From NCBI GenBank assembly GCA_001557035.1, contig LSKJ01000837.1, positions 1 through 18,098 on the forward strand: a DNA stretch of 18,098 nt, in the 5' to 3' direction. The notes under the pieces are model-generated. The model searched no databases, was not told where the DNA came from, and saw only the letters and a list, made by a program, of their open reading frames with translations. A program made the translations under genes and the position numbers. This DNA is from Rhodospirillaceae bacterium CCH5-H10. GTDB taxonomy: Bacteria > Pseudomonadota > Alphaproteobacteria > Reyranellales > Reyranellaceae. Positions 7,551 to 15,468 of this stretch are shown in pieces. Position 1 is the first letter of the stretch, and every line of letters starts with the position of its first letter.

Positions 7551-10500
7551 CGGGATAGCCGTCCCTGCTCATCAACAGGGACGACGGAAGCGCCCTTGCC
7601 GACCGCCGGAAAGTCGGTCACGGACAAGCGCCCGATTTCGTCCAACATGATTCGCAGAAAGCCGAGTTCGTCGCTAGTCGCATCAGGGTCGATCCCGTCC
7701 ACGGCATTGCGGATGAATTGCCGACTACTTGCGAGAACGAGCTTCTGCTTTGCGCGACTAAGCAACACGTTCAAACGCTGAGGGTTCTTGATGAAGCCGA
7801 GTGCTCTCGAGCCGACAAGGACATTGTTGCGGACGAGGCTGGCGATAACGAGATCGGCCTCGCCGCCTTGGAAGCTGTCGCTCGTATAGACAAACTTTCC
7901 ATCGCCTCGCGGGCTCGCGAAGCCGAACAGGGTGCCTGCGGCCACGTCGATCTGAGGCTTGAGTAGTCGTTCAAAGTGATTGACCTGGGCCAAGTACGGG
8001 GACAGCACGACGAGGGTTGGCATAGGCTCGCCTTCGCGAACGATCGGCCGCAGCCTCTTCACCGCGGCCAATAAAGCCGTTGCTTCCGCCTCATTGCGAT
8101 AGGACCGCTTTACTGTTTGCTCGAACGCTCGCCTTTTGACAACGCTCAGCGACGGCAAATCCAGCATCACAATTGGAGAGGTGGGGAATCCGTCGGCGCA
8201 CGCCACAGTCTGCTTGCGAGCCTTCACCCGTTCCGAAGATACTAATTCGCGCTTGTAGAACGTGTTGGAAACTAACTCGCATATGGCAGGATGCATGCGG
8301 CTCTGCTCACGCAACGTGTTGGCGATCGTGCTGGGGCGACCAGTGCCCTCAGCCCGGATTTCCTCGCGCGCGGCAATCGATTTGAAAGGCTCTTCGAGGC
8401 GTGACGCGATGGCAAGAACGTCGCCGAGAAGAAACTGATCGGTCTTGAGCACGTCGAGTGCAAGCACTACCTCGCTTGGCAGGTCGGAGACCGCAGTAAG
8501 TTTCTCCTTTGCATCACGCAGGAGTTCGCTCGCCCGGCTAGCATCGTAGAACTTCTGGCGTTCCATCGCGTCGAAAGGAGAGAGCTGATTGTGATCGCCA
8601 ATCATAACCCGACGGTTTCCCAGGAGCAGGGCACCAATCAATTCAGCGCCGTTGGCCCGGGCGGCCTCCTCGATAAAAACCCAGTCAAATTGCTCGCCAT
8701 CAGCAATCATCTCCTCAAGAATATACGATGACGTAGTCGCGAGCGTCACATCCGACGAGCGCAGCATCAAATGATCGGTGTCGCGCAGGGCGCGGTCGGC
8801 AGTCGACTCCTCCTTGGTATCAAAAGGTCTCAGCGCCTCTCTAATCTGATTGAGCTGATTCATCATGATTGCAGCGCTGGCCGGGTCCGGCTTTGACACG
8901 GAGCGTAGCAGCAAATGCGAGTTCCGCCTCAGGGTGCTCTCTTTCTCACTGGAGCGCGATCGCTCAACGCGAACGATGATGGTGGAGCTGGCTGGTAGGA
9001 GCTTGCGAAGCTCGTCTTCCATGTGGACAAGTGTCTCATGATTCTGAGCCGACACGAGGATTCTTGCATCAGGGGTTTGATGCAGGATGCTATCCACGAG
9101 GTGCGAGATCAAAAAGGTCTTGCCCACGCCGGGCGGCCCGATAACCACATTGATCGATCTGCCGGCGACGATCGACTCCCAAACTTCGATCTTGGATCGC
9201 TCCATGTCGATGCCGGCGGGCGGGCGGCCGGGTGCCGCAATGTCACGCAATACCTCATCCATAGCAACCTGTGCCGGATCATCCAGCGCCCGCAAGAGTT
9301 CGACATTGGATCTTGCAGCAACAATATTCATGAGGCGTCTTCGAATGGCGCGCTCGGTGCCGGTATCCTTGCGTGGACGGAGGAAAATCCGTTGGCCCCC
9401 TGAGACCGACAGGTTGGTTCCGAATGCGAACGCGGGTTTCCCGTTGATCTGGCCGCTCCCCTCGTAGTTGAGTTCAGGCATGCGCTCACGGCCCATTGCA
9501 GGGCGCACCGTTTGCGACAACGTCCAATTTGCTTTTCCATCGTCATACTTCAGTTCCCGCCTGAGCACTTCGGCTGCTGGGCGCAGCCCCATCGCTTCGC
9601 GTTGAGCGTCGCGCTCAGGATCATCGCGGGGTGCCAGCCAGAGGACGTTCGCTTCCGCGCTGATTGGGTTGAGCACATCGACTGGATATACGCGAAATTG
9701 CTCTCTTAGTAGGGTGAAGGCTTCAAGGAGAATGAGAGCGAACCATATTGGAACGTCGTTCGTCCCGCCGGCAGTTCGGATAGGTTCCAGGAGGTCGCGC
9801 CAGCGTTTGGCGCCAAGCCCAAGGTTTTGAACCCGCTCGGCGGCGCTCGCTCGATCTCTTGTTAGGTGCAGTCGATGGACTACGTCGACTGCGCCGTGCA
9901 TCCATTCGTTTGTGCGACGCAGGTACGCCCCTTCGATCATCCCGATAGAGTCGCTCACAATCCTTATTTTGTAGATCGCGAGGTCGGTCATGAGGCGTGC
10001 GGTGTCCTGTCCACCGGGGACGAGACGGACGCCGGTCGAAAGCAGATCGTCGGCAACAAATTGTATGACCGCCGCTCGATCGGCGGCAGGTATGGTGCCC
10101 GATGCCAGGGTAGGCAAATCGCTGTGAACTACATCCCTCGAGGGATAGAGAATCAGTTCTCCATCGGAACTCGATCCCACCCTGTCGAGCTCAATGACGA
10201 CGTTTCGCAACTCGTCGAGGACGACGGCACCGTTAAAGAGTTGAAACTGCGGTGGATTAGCCAAACGCTCCAGCATTCGGCGTTCGACGGACAAAAGTGC
10301 GGGAGGAGTGTCGCTGTCGAGGCCGAGTATCGCGCGGGCAACAGCGCCTAGGTCGATCCAGTCCTGCCGGAACGAGATCGCGATAGAGGCGCGCAGCAGA
10401 TGGCCAGCTTCTCCGAGATCGGCGTCCGAAATATGGATGCATGCCTCGACTCCACCGAGACGACAATCGGCACTGTCGTCTCGGTATGAGAATATCGAAT

Positions 10501-11056
10501 GCATACTGACGCCGCCGTGTACGACGCCTGCGTCGTGACACGACGCGAGCGCTTCTGCGACGCGGACCATATTCCGCCAGAAGACACCACGGCCTGCGCT
10601 CGTCAGATAGCGCCCCTCCCTTGCCCTCCGCCGCTGCGACGCTCCGGAAATCGGATCTCCAGGGTCCACCATGACGATGGCGAGCTCATGCTGGTCCTCT
10701 GCAATTTCGAGAACTTCAACCAGAACGTCTCGAGCGCGACGTGACGAAAGCACACGTCGAATCCGTCTCAATCCCCGGGCGACAATCGTTCTCAGATCAT
10801 CGTCGAGCGAAGTGCCCGTCTTTTTGAACAGGCGCAGAAGGTATTTCTCCCCGTCCTCGATGCCGATGGCTTTTCGAAGGTGAGAGTCCCAACCGCCACT
10901 CAACCGCGCAAAAGAATCTTCCGCAAATTTGAAACGCGAATCTAGCCGAGGGTTAGACTTCTTGATGACGGCAGCCATCCGGATTGCGCCCGTAAATGTT
11001 TCCTGCTTAGCAGATTCGAAAGCTGTCTTGATGTAAACGATAGACTGCCCAGGCAA
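7547..11056 (-). CDS. mkoA: Kinase-like domain fused to superfamily 1 (Upf1/DNA2-type) helicase, Mokosh MkoA-like
   Basis: 1169 residues from TTG 11056; an ATG at 10978 (residue 27) is an alternative, as neither has a strong ribosome site. Residues about 60-260 resemble a Ser/Thr kinase fold, but the catalytic loop reads HGGVSMHSI (from His180) where an active kinase has HRDLKPxN, and the metal-binding loop reads RLGGVEA (199-205) with no DFG Asp. It is therefore probably a pseudokinase. The C-terminal half is a complete SF1 helicase: Walker A GPPGVGKT (640-647), Walker B FIEEAAR (Glu796-Glu797), GDHNQLSPF, LREQSRMHP, TSDSFQGGEADLV and LNVLLSRAK. This order matches COG1112 DNA/RNA helicases. 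The fusion of kinase-like and helicase parts followed by a PLD gene is the type I Mokosh arrangement as I recall it. Base composition is visibly less GC-rich than the chromosomal genes on the right. Confidence 0.78.
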   Translation of the reverse strand: MPGQSIVYIKTAFESAKQETFTGAIRMAAVIKKSNPRLDSRFKFAEDSFARLSGGWDSHLRKAIGIEDGEKYLLRLFKKTGTSLDDDLRTIVARGLRRIRRVLSSRRARDVLVEVLEIAEDQHELAIVMVDPGDPISGASQRRRAREGRYLTSAGRGVFWRNMVRVAEALASCHDAGVVHGGVSMHSIFSYRDDSADCRLGGVEACIHISDADLGEAGHLLRASIAISFRQDWIDLGAVARAILGLDSDTPPALLSVERRMLERLANPPQFQLFNGAVVLDELRNVVIELDRVGSSSDGELILYPSRDVVHSDLPTLASGTIPAADRAAVIQFVADDLLSTGVRLVPGGQDTARLMTDLAIYKIRIVSDSIGMIEGAYLRRTNEWMHGAVDVVHRLHLTRDRASAAERVQNLGLGAKRWRDLLEPIRTAGGTNDVPIWFALILLEAFTLLREQFRVYPVDVLNPISAEANVLWLAPRDDPERDAQREAMGLRPAAEVLRRELKYDDGKANWTLSQTVRPAMGRERMPELNYEGSGQINGKPAFAFGTNLSVSGGQRIFLRPRKDTGTERAIRRRLMNIVAARSNVELLRALDDPAQVAMDEVLRDIAAPGRPPAGIDMERSKIEVWESIVAGRSINVVIGPPGVGKTFLISHLVDSILHQTPDARILVSAQNHETLVHMEDELRKLLPASSTIIVRVERSRSSEKESTLRRNSHLLLRSVSKPDPASAAIMMNQLNQIREALRPFDTKEESTADRALRDTDHLMLRSSDVTLATTSSYILEEMIADGEQFDWVFIEEAARANGAELIGALLLGNRRVMIGDHNQLSPFDAMERQKFYDASRASELLRDAKEKLTAVSDLPSEVVLALDVLKTDQFLLGDVLAIASRLEEPFKSIAAREEIRAEGTGRPSTIANTLREQSRMHPAICELVSNTFYKRELVSSERVKARKQTVACADGFPTSPIVMLDLPSLSVVKRRAFEQTVKRSYRNEAEATALLAAVKRLRPIVREGEPMPTLVVLSPYLAQVNHFERLLKPQIDVAAGTLFGFASPRGDGKFVYTSDSFQGGEADLVIASLVRNNVLVGSRALGFIKNPQRLNVLLSRAKQKLVLASSRQFIRNAVDGIDPDATSDELGFLRIMLDEIGRLSVTDFPAVGKGASVVPVDEQGRLSR

Positions 11057-11079
11057 AACCTATTCACAGTCGTTTTCTG

Positions 11080-11107
11080 CTTATAAGTCATTGATTTTAC
11101 GTGATAA
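11080..11107 (-). promoter_or_regulatory. Candidate promoter of the Mokosh operon
   Basis: On the minus strand TTATCA (11107-11102) and TATAAG (11085-11080) are separated by 16 bases, in an unusually AT-rich patch. Transcription would begin roughly 15-20 bases before the TTG at 11056, which favours that start over the downstream ATG. The match is to the sigma-70 consensus (4/6 and 5/6) only. Confidence 0.35.
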
Positions 11108-11404
11108 TTTATACTGGGCGTGAGTTCTTGAACTGCCACAGGTCGGCCCCACACGCGGCGACAGGCCAATCAGTCGACTGGTTCGGGGGCCGACCGGTCG
11201 CTGGTCGACGTTACGACCGACGAAAAGTCGTTGGAATAGATCGTTTCCCCAAGGATGGGCCATATGTTCAATCCTGGCGGTACGTGCCGGATCAGCACCG
11301 GATCGGGCTTCGGAGCAATAGGCCAATGACAAGTCGGGGCACACACTTGGCAAGCCAACACACCACATCGCCTACCGCTAGATAGGACGGTGAGTGAGTT
11401 ATGA

Positions 11405-11485
11405 TGGTTGGAGGCGGGATCTGAACCTACGATCTCTCGGCTATGAATTGGTTCAGGCGAGCCGATCCGTCCCAATTTCACTCCA
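11405..11485 (-). pseudogene. Degenerate tRNA-fMet-like remnant
   Basis: Read on the minus strand, the segment ends AGGTTCAGATCCCGCC then TCCAACCA and has TCATAGCCGAG before it, which lines up by eye with the T arm, CCA end and CAT-anticodon half of initiator tRNA. The acceptor side is about two bases short, the anticodon stem is disrupted by extra bases, and the D arm (11463-11485) is barely recognisable, though TGGAG at the 5' end can still pair with CTCCA. It cannot be a working tRNA. It could be the trace of an earlier attachment site or a carried tRNA fragment. Confidence 0.4.
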
Positions 11486-11533
11486 TAACACGCTGGAGCT
11501 AGCACCGGCATCGCAGGCTCTTGGCTTGTTAAC

Positions 11534-11554
11534 TGTCGACAACGTACATCGACA
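11534..11554. promoter_or_regulatory. Inverted repeat upstream of the AlpA-like gene (possible operator)
   Basis: TGTCGA (11534-11539) and TCGACA (11549-11554) form an inverted repeat with a 9-base spacer; the heptamer TCGACAA also recurs directly here. The site lies 25-45 bases before the chosen start of the excisionase-like gene, a natural place for autoregulation. Binding is inferred. Confidence 0.35.
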
Positions 11555-11579
11555 ATTCTAGGCGATGGGAGCCGTGTCG

Positions 11580-11954
11580 ATGACGTCTAAACAATATCAG
11601 CCGGAGCGCGATCAGCATCACTCTGGACGCCGTCTATCTAGAGAGTGCGCCTCAACACCTTGTCGCGAGACGGAACAGCGCGCTGGTGCAGCCCGACCTG
11701 ATCATCCCATCATGGCAGAAATCTTCGACGCACTTGCTCGAACCATGATTAACAATGACAGCGGTAAGCAGCGTCGTCTCGTCGAATTCAAGGACGGCTG
11801 CCGGTATGGAAAATTCGGAAAGACCAAGGCTTACGAACTGATCGCCCAAGAACGGATCAAGGCCTATAAATTGGGAGGCAAGACCATGATCGATCTGGAC
11901 AGTGTGGACCAATTTCATGCCTCACTGCCCAGGGTCGAATCAAGAGCCAGCTAA
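11580..11954 (+). CDS. AlpA/Xis-like small DNA-binding protein
   Basis: 124 residues from the ATG at 11580, which has GGGAG 8 bases upstream; ATGs at 11565, 11712 and 11745 are also in frame. The C-terminal part holds the diagnostic segment: FGKTKAYELIAQERIKAYKLG then KTMIDLDSVDQF, a winged-helix excisionase fold in which the helix-turn-helix is followed by the 'xxKxGxxxxI' wing. The N-terminal 45 residues look unconserved, so the true protein may be shorter and begin at 11712. Its stop overlaps the stop of the convergent integrase gene by 3 bases. AlpA/Xis proteins activate or direct excision of P4-type elements, which fits its place beside the integrase and upstream palindromes. Confidence 0.72.
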   Translation: MTSKQYQPERDQHHSGRRLSRECASTPCRETEQRAGAARPDHPIMAEIFDALARTMINNDSGKQRRLVEFKDGCRYGKFGKTKAYELIAQERIKAYKLGGKTMIDLDSVDQFHASLPRVESRAS

Positions 11955-13246
11955 GCTGCGGCCCTGCTGGGCGAGACGGTCCGGCTTCCGTCGCGAAGGC
12001 TGTCGAGCCGATCAGCCCAATGCTGCATCAAGCGCACACGCTCAGCCCAATAAGCCGCGCGGTTATAGATGCTGCGAATCTTGTTCTTGTCGCCCTTGCC
12101 AAGTTGGCGCCGCACCACCTCGTCGCGTCGCCGCCGCTTCTTTTCCTCCGTGGAATGGGCAAGTTGGGATTCAACGACATCGCCGTCGAACGCACCCTCC
12201 TCGTTGAGCAAGGTCGACGCTGTCGAACGGAAGCCGTGCGCGCAATGGTCGCCTCCGGGACCGGTATCGTAGCCCATGATCCGTAGAGCCTTGTTGAGCG
12301 TGTTGTCAGACATAGGCACATCATCATCGTATGAGAACAAGTAGCGGCATCGGCCGCTCAACGGCCGCAGCTTCAAAAGAATAGCGAGCGCCTGGCGGGA
12401 AAGAGGCACTTCGTGATCATCGCGCATCTTCATCTTCTCGGCGGGAATCAACCATATCCGGTTCGCCTCGTCGAATTCGGTCCATTCCGCTAGCCGAAGC
12501 TCGCCCGGCCGCACCATGGTCAAGGCGATCAGCTTGAGCGCGTAGCGCACTAATCCGCCGTTTTTGGCGTCGTAAACTTCAATGCGGCGCATCAGGTCGC
12601 CAACCTCGTCCGGGTCGGTCAGAGCCGGACGCGGGTTTGCCTTGGGTGCCTTGGTAAGCGCGTGCTTCAAATCGCGGGTGGGATCGCTGCTGCAATACGA
12701 CGCGCCAATACCAAATTGGAAGACCCGCGAGGCCGTCGAGCGCAGCCGGCCGACGGTATAGTAGCGGCCGCGGGCTTCGACGCGTCGCATCGCCGTCAGC
12801 AAATCGGGAGGCTCGATCTCACACAACGGTCGATCGCCGATCTCGCGATTGAGCTGGCCGAGATTCCAACGCTCCCGCTTGATCGTCGCTTTGGCCTTGT
12901 TTTCCTTCTCGAGCTTCTTGCTCACCCATTCCTCGCCGACCGTGCGAAAGGTGTGCTTGTGCTTCTCGTCGTCCTTTCGCTGCGCCTCGCGCACTGCGGC
13001 CGGATCCTGCCCCTGGTCTAGCAATTTCTCTGCGTCGTGCCGCTTCTCGCGGGCGGACTTCAGTCCGACGCCGGGAAAGGTGCCAAAGGACAGGTTCTTG
13101 CGTTTGCCGCCGAAACGGTAGCGGTAGAGCCACAGCCTAGTCCCATTGGGTCGCACCACAACGCTTAGGCCCTGGCCGTCAGCGAGCGTGTACTCCTTGT
13201 CGGCCGGCTTGGCATTGCGGATTTTGGTGTCGCTCAGTTCATCCAT
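11951..13246 (-). CDS. int: P4-type tyrosine integrase (DUF4102 family)
   Basis: 431 residues from the ATG at 13246, where the typical family N-terminus begins (MDELSDTKIRNAKPADKEYT, then LADGQGLSVVV); the open frame continues upstream but without family-like sequence. Catalytic residues are all visible: Arg246 (LTMVRPGELR), His337 and Arg340 (HGFR), His364 (QLAH) and nucleophile Tyr394 (SIYNRA). Between His364 and Tyr394 there are 30 residues where this family usually has about 10; the extra segment is highly charged (EEKKRRRRDEVVRRQ). Its 5' end faces the 3' end of the tRNA-Thr gene 202 bases away, the standard layout of an element integrated in a tRNA gene. It should catalyse integration and excision at that tRNA. 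Confidence 0.93.
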   Translation of the reverse strand: MDELSDTKIRNAKPADKEYTLADGQGLSVVVRPNGTRLWLYRYRFGGKRKNLSFGTFPGVGLKSAREKRHDAEKLLDQGQDPAAVREAQRKDDEKHKHTFRTVGEEWVSKKLEKENKAKATIKRERWNLGQLNREIGDRPLCEIEPPDLLTAMRRVEARGRYYTVGRLRSTASRVFQFGIGASYCSSDPTRDLKHALTKAPKANPRPALTDPDEVGDLMRRIEVYDAKNGGLVRYALKLIALTMVRPGELRLAEWTEFDEANRIWLIPAEKMKMRDDHEVPLSRQALAILLKLRPLSGRCRYLFSYDDDVPMSDNTLNKALRIMGYDTGPGGDHCAHGFRSTASTLLNEEGAFDGDVVESQLAHSTEEKKRRRRDEVVRRQLGKGDKNKIRSIYNRAAYWAERVRLMQHWADRLDSLRDGSRTVSPSRAAA

Positions 13247-13276
13247 GGGAGAGGTCCCTCGTAAACTGCGAGTCGC

Positions 13277-13315
13277 CAGTGTACCCGGCCCTTCCAGCGT
13301 ACCTACAGTGTACCC
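13277..13315. repeat. Three CAGYGTACCY repeats, probable integrase arm-type sites
   Basis: CAGTGTACCC (13277-13286), CAGCGTACCT (13295-13304) and CAGTGTACCC (13306-13315) lie as direct repeats between the integrase start and the tRNA gene. GTACC-containing repeats are often seen beside P4-type integrase genes and act as arm-binding sites. The repeats are plain in the sequence; the function is inferred. Confidence 0.55.
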
Positions 13316-13448
13316 AGAGAAGCCGGATTCTTTCGGACGGCCGCGAACGGCGCCGAGCGTCAATATACGCTCAAAGCCTGATTTTACGAGCGTTCTGAGG
13401 GGTCGGCGAACGAGCGCGGACGACAAAGAACTAGTCTGGATGGAAGAA

Positions 13449-13490
13449 TGGTGCCCCGAGACGGAATCGAACCGCCGACCCCATCATTAC
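13449..13490. other. Probable attachment site region at the 3' end of tRNA-Thr
   Basis: The 3' half of the tRNA gene directly adjoins the integrase upstream region. P4-type integrases recombine within the 3' part of their target tRNA gene and restore it with an identical segment. The matching second copy is not in the window, so the exact core and its length cannot be defined. Confidence 0.45.
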
Positions 13491-13524
13491 GAATGACGTG
13501 CTCTACCAGCTGAGCTATCGGGGC
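13449..13524 (-). tRNA. tRNA-Thr (anticodon CGT)
   Basis: A complete 76-base cloverleaf including encoded CCA. Acceptor stem GCCCCGA/TCGGGGC is perfect; D arm GCTC...GAGC; anticodon stem CGTCA/TGATG (one G-T pair) with loop TTCGTAA, anticodon CGT; T arm GGCGG TTCGATT CCGTC. It reads ACG. It marks the junction between mobile element and chromosome, and its 3' end faces the integrase gene. Confidence 0.95.
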
Positions 13525-13645
13525 GCGGAGGCGGGTTTAAGGGAAAGGGAGCGCGGGCGCAAGGAGCCGTTTCGGGCCCTCCCCGGCGCCTCAATTCGGC
13601 CGGAACCGAAGCATTCGGCGCGCCGCGCGGCTATAGAACCCCGGC

Positions 13646-15112
13646 ATGACGACGCTCCTCTCCCTGCTGCCCCTCCTCCTCGTCCTGGGCCTCCTCGCCT
13701 CGGGCCGCGCCAGCGCCCTCGTGGCCGGGCTGGCCGGGCTGGCCGCGACGCTGGCCGCCTCGGCGGCCCTCGTGATGCAGGGGGCTGGACCGGAGGGGGG
13801 CGGCCCGGCCGCCGTGGCACTGCTGTTCCGCCGCGAGGTGCCAGCGGGCCTCTGGCTCTCCTGGCACGTCATCGCGATCATCGTCACCGGCGTCTTCTTC
13901 CACCGCGCCACGCTCGCGCGCGGCGGCGGCGGCACGACCGCGGCGCTCGAGGCCACGCCGCGCCGCCTGTTCTCCGTGTGCTTCCTGCTGGCGCCCTTCG
14001 CCGAATCGGTGACGGGCTTCGGCGTCGGCTACATCATTGCCCTGGCGGCGCTGCGGCGGCTGGGGATCGGCGGGATGCCGGCGCTGCTGCTCGGCCTCTA
14101 CAGCCAGTCGCTGGTGCCGTGGGGCGCACTCGCCATCGGCACCACGGTCGGCGCGACCCTGGCCGGCCTGACGCCCAACGAACTGGGCCTCGGCTCGGCG
14201 GTGCTGCAGGTGCCGATCCACGTCCTCTATCTCGGCCTCTACTGGCGCTTCGCGCGCGAGGCGGGCGTCCCCGTGCCGGTGCGGCAGAAGCTCGACGATG
14301 CGCTGTGGACGGCGCTGCTGCTGGCGCTGATCTGGCTGGCCAACCGCCACAGCGACGTCGAGATCGCCGCCGCGGCGCCGACCGCCTTCCTGCTGGCCGT
14401 GCGCTACTGGCGCGACGAGCGTCCGGACATGGCGCAGGCGCGCGCCACGCTGCGCTCGGCCGCGCCCTACGTCGCCCTCACCCTGGTCCTCTGCGCCACG
14501 CGGCTGGTGACGCCGCTGCGCGACCTGCTGAAGCCGCTGTGGGCGATGCGGCCCTTCGACAACCAGCCGGCCTTCGCGCCCTTCTACGCGCCCGGCTTCT
14601 GGCTGCTGGCGATCGGCCTCGCCGTCGCGCTGGCCGCCCGCGCCCCGCTCGCGAAGGTCACGAAGGAAGCGCTCACCGGCGCCTGGCGTGCCTGCGCGGT
14701 GACGCTCGCTTTCGTGGTGATGGCCGAGTTCTATGTCGGCTCCGGCATGGCGACCTCGATCGCCGAGGCGTTGCGGTCCGTCGCGGGCCGCGGTGCGGCG
14801 CTGGGCGTACCACTGTTCGCCGCGGTCGGCGGTTTCCTCACGGGCAGCGGCGCGGCGGCCAATGCCATGCTGATGCCGATGGAGACCGCGCTCGCCCGCG
14901 CCGTCGCCGTCGACCCGGCCTGGATCGCCGCCGTCCAGAACAGCGTCACGACCAACCTCACCATGCTGTCGCCGATCCGCGTCTCGATGGGCGCGGCCAT
15001 CCTGGCGCTCTCGACCTCCGACGCGATCCTCTACCGCCGCGCCTGGCCGCTCGCGCTGCCGCCGCTGTTGACGGGCCTCGCGGCGGTGCTGGTGCTGCTG
15101 ATACTTTCCTGA
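13646..15112 (+). CDS. lctP: L-lactate permease family transporter
   Basis: 488 residues, almost wholly hydrophobic, with about a dozen membrane segments. The family signatures FAESVTGFGVG (118-128) and FLTGSGAAANAML near the C-terminus identify the LctP/LldP lactate permease family of inner-membrane proton symporters. It is shorter than E. coli LldP (about 550), and the substrate could be lactate, glycolate or another short hydroxyacid. The ATG at 13646 is the first of the frame; TATAGA about ten bases before it would give a very short leader. It is the first chromosomal gene after tRNA-Thr and is followed after 36 bases by the DUF4287 gene, so the two may be co-transcribed. Confidence 0.85.
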   Translation: MTTLLSLLPLLLVLGLLASGRASALVAGLAGLAATLAASAALVMQGAGPEGGGPAAVALLFRREVPAGLWLSWHVIAIIVTGVFFHRATLARGGGGTTAALEATPRRLFSVCFLLAPFAESVTGFGVGYIIALAALRRLGIGGMPALLLGLYSQSLVPWGALAIGTTVGATLAGLTPNELGLGSAVLQVPIHVLYLGLYWRFAREAGVPVPVRQKLDDALWTALLLALIWLANRHSDVEIAAAAPTAFLLAVRYWRDERPDMAQARATLRSAAPYVALTLVLCATRLVTPLRDLLKPLWAMRPFDNQPAFAPFYAPGFWLLAIGLAVALAARAPLAKVTKEALTGAWRACAVTLAFVVMAEFYVGSGMATSIAEALRSVAGRGAALGVPLFAAVGGFLTGSGAAANAMLMPMETALARAVAVDPAWIAAVQNSVTTNLTMLSPIRVSMGAAILALSTSDAILYRRAWPLALPPLLTGLAAVLVLLILS

Positions 15113-15148
15113 AGCGGTCACATCCAGAAAGCAGAGAGACAAGCAATC

Positions 15149-15361
15149 ATGACCGATAAAATCGTCAAGGGACCAGCCTCTTACTTCCCCTCGATCGAGA
15201 AGACGTACGGGCGACCCATCAGCGAGTGGCAGGCAGTCGTGCGAAAGGCCCTTCCGGCGAAGCACATGGAATTGGTCGCCATGCTCAAGAGCGACCACGG
15301 AATGGGGCATGGGCATGCCAATGCCATCGTGGCGCACACGCTGGCGGAGGATGCGAAGTAG
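15149..15361 (+). CDS. Small DUF4287 family protein
   Basis: 70 residues (starts MTDKIVKGPASYFPSIEKTYG, then RPISEWQ), with HMELVAMLKSDHGMGHGHANAIVAHTL at the end. This is the compact DUF4287 domain found as a stand-alone small protein in many proteobacteria; its function is unknown. A purine-rich GAGAGAC about 10 bases upstream can serve as ribosome site. No membrane segment or signal is present. Confidence 0.8.
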   Translation: MTDKIVKGPASYFPSIEKTYGRPISEWQAVVRKALPAKHMELVAMLKSDHGMGHGHANAIVAHTLAEDAK

Positions 15362-15468
15362 AACGGGGTTGGCGGCGAGCCACTTCACACCCTCTGGCAC
15401 GGCCCCATTTTGCCTCTATGATCGCGGCCGCCCTGGAGCACAGGGACGGCATTTCGCGGGAGAGAACG

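Larger units (their letters stand above)
11108..11579. other. Non-coding stretch with GTCGAC-centred palindromes
   Basis: No convincing gene is seen in these 472 bases; open frames on either strand lack recognisable content or ribosome sites. It holds two perfect 10-bp palindromes, CAGTCGACTG (11171-11180) and CGACCGGTCG (11191-11200), a further GTCGAC at 11204-11209 and TGTCGACA at 11534-11541, plus the tRNA-like remnant at 11405-11485. Its position between cargo and integration genes suggests control or recombination sites, which is inference. Confidence 0.4.

Noticed and set aside
11101..11511. Small open frames on both strands in the mkoA-alpA gap
   Set aside because: No ribosome sites, no family resemblance, and the minus-strand frame reads through the tRNA-like remnant.
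13631..15400. A 589-codon minus-strand open frame
   Set aside because: Antisense to the lactate permease; low-complexity Arg/Gln/Gly-rich translation.
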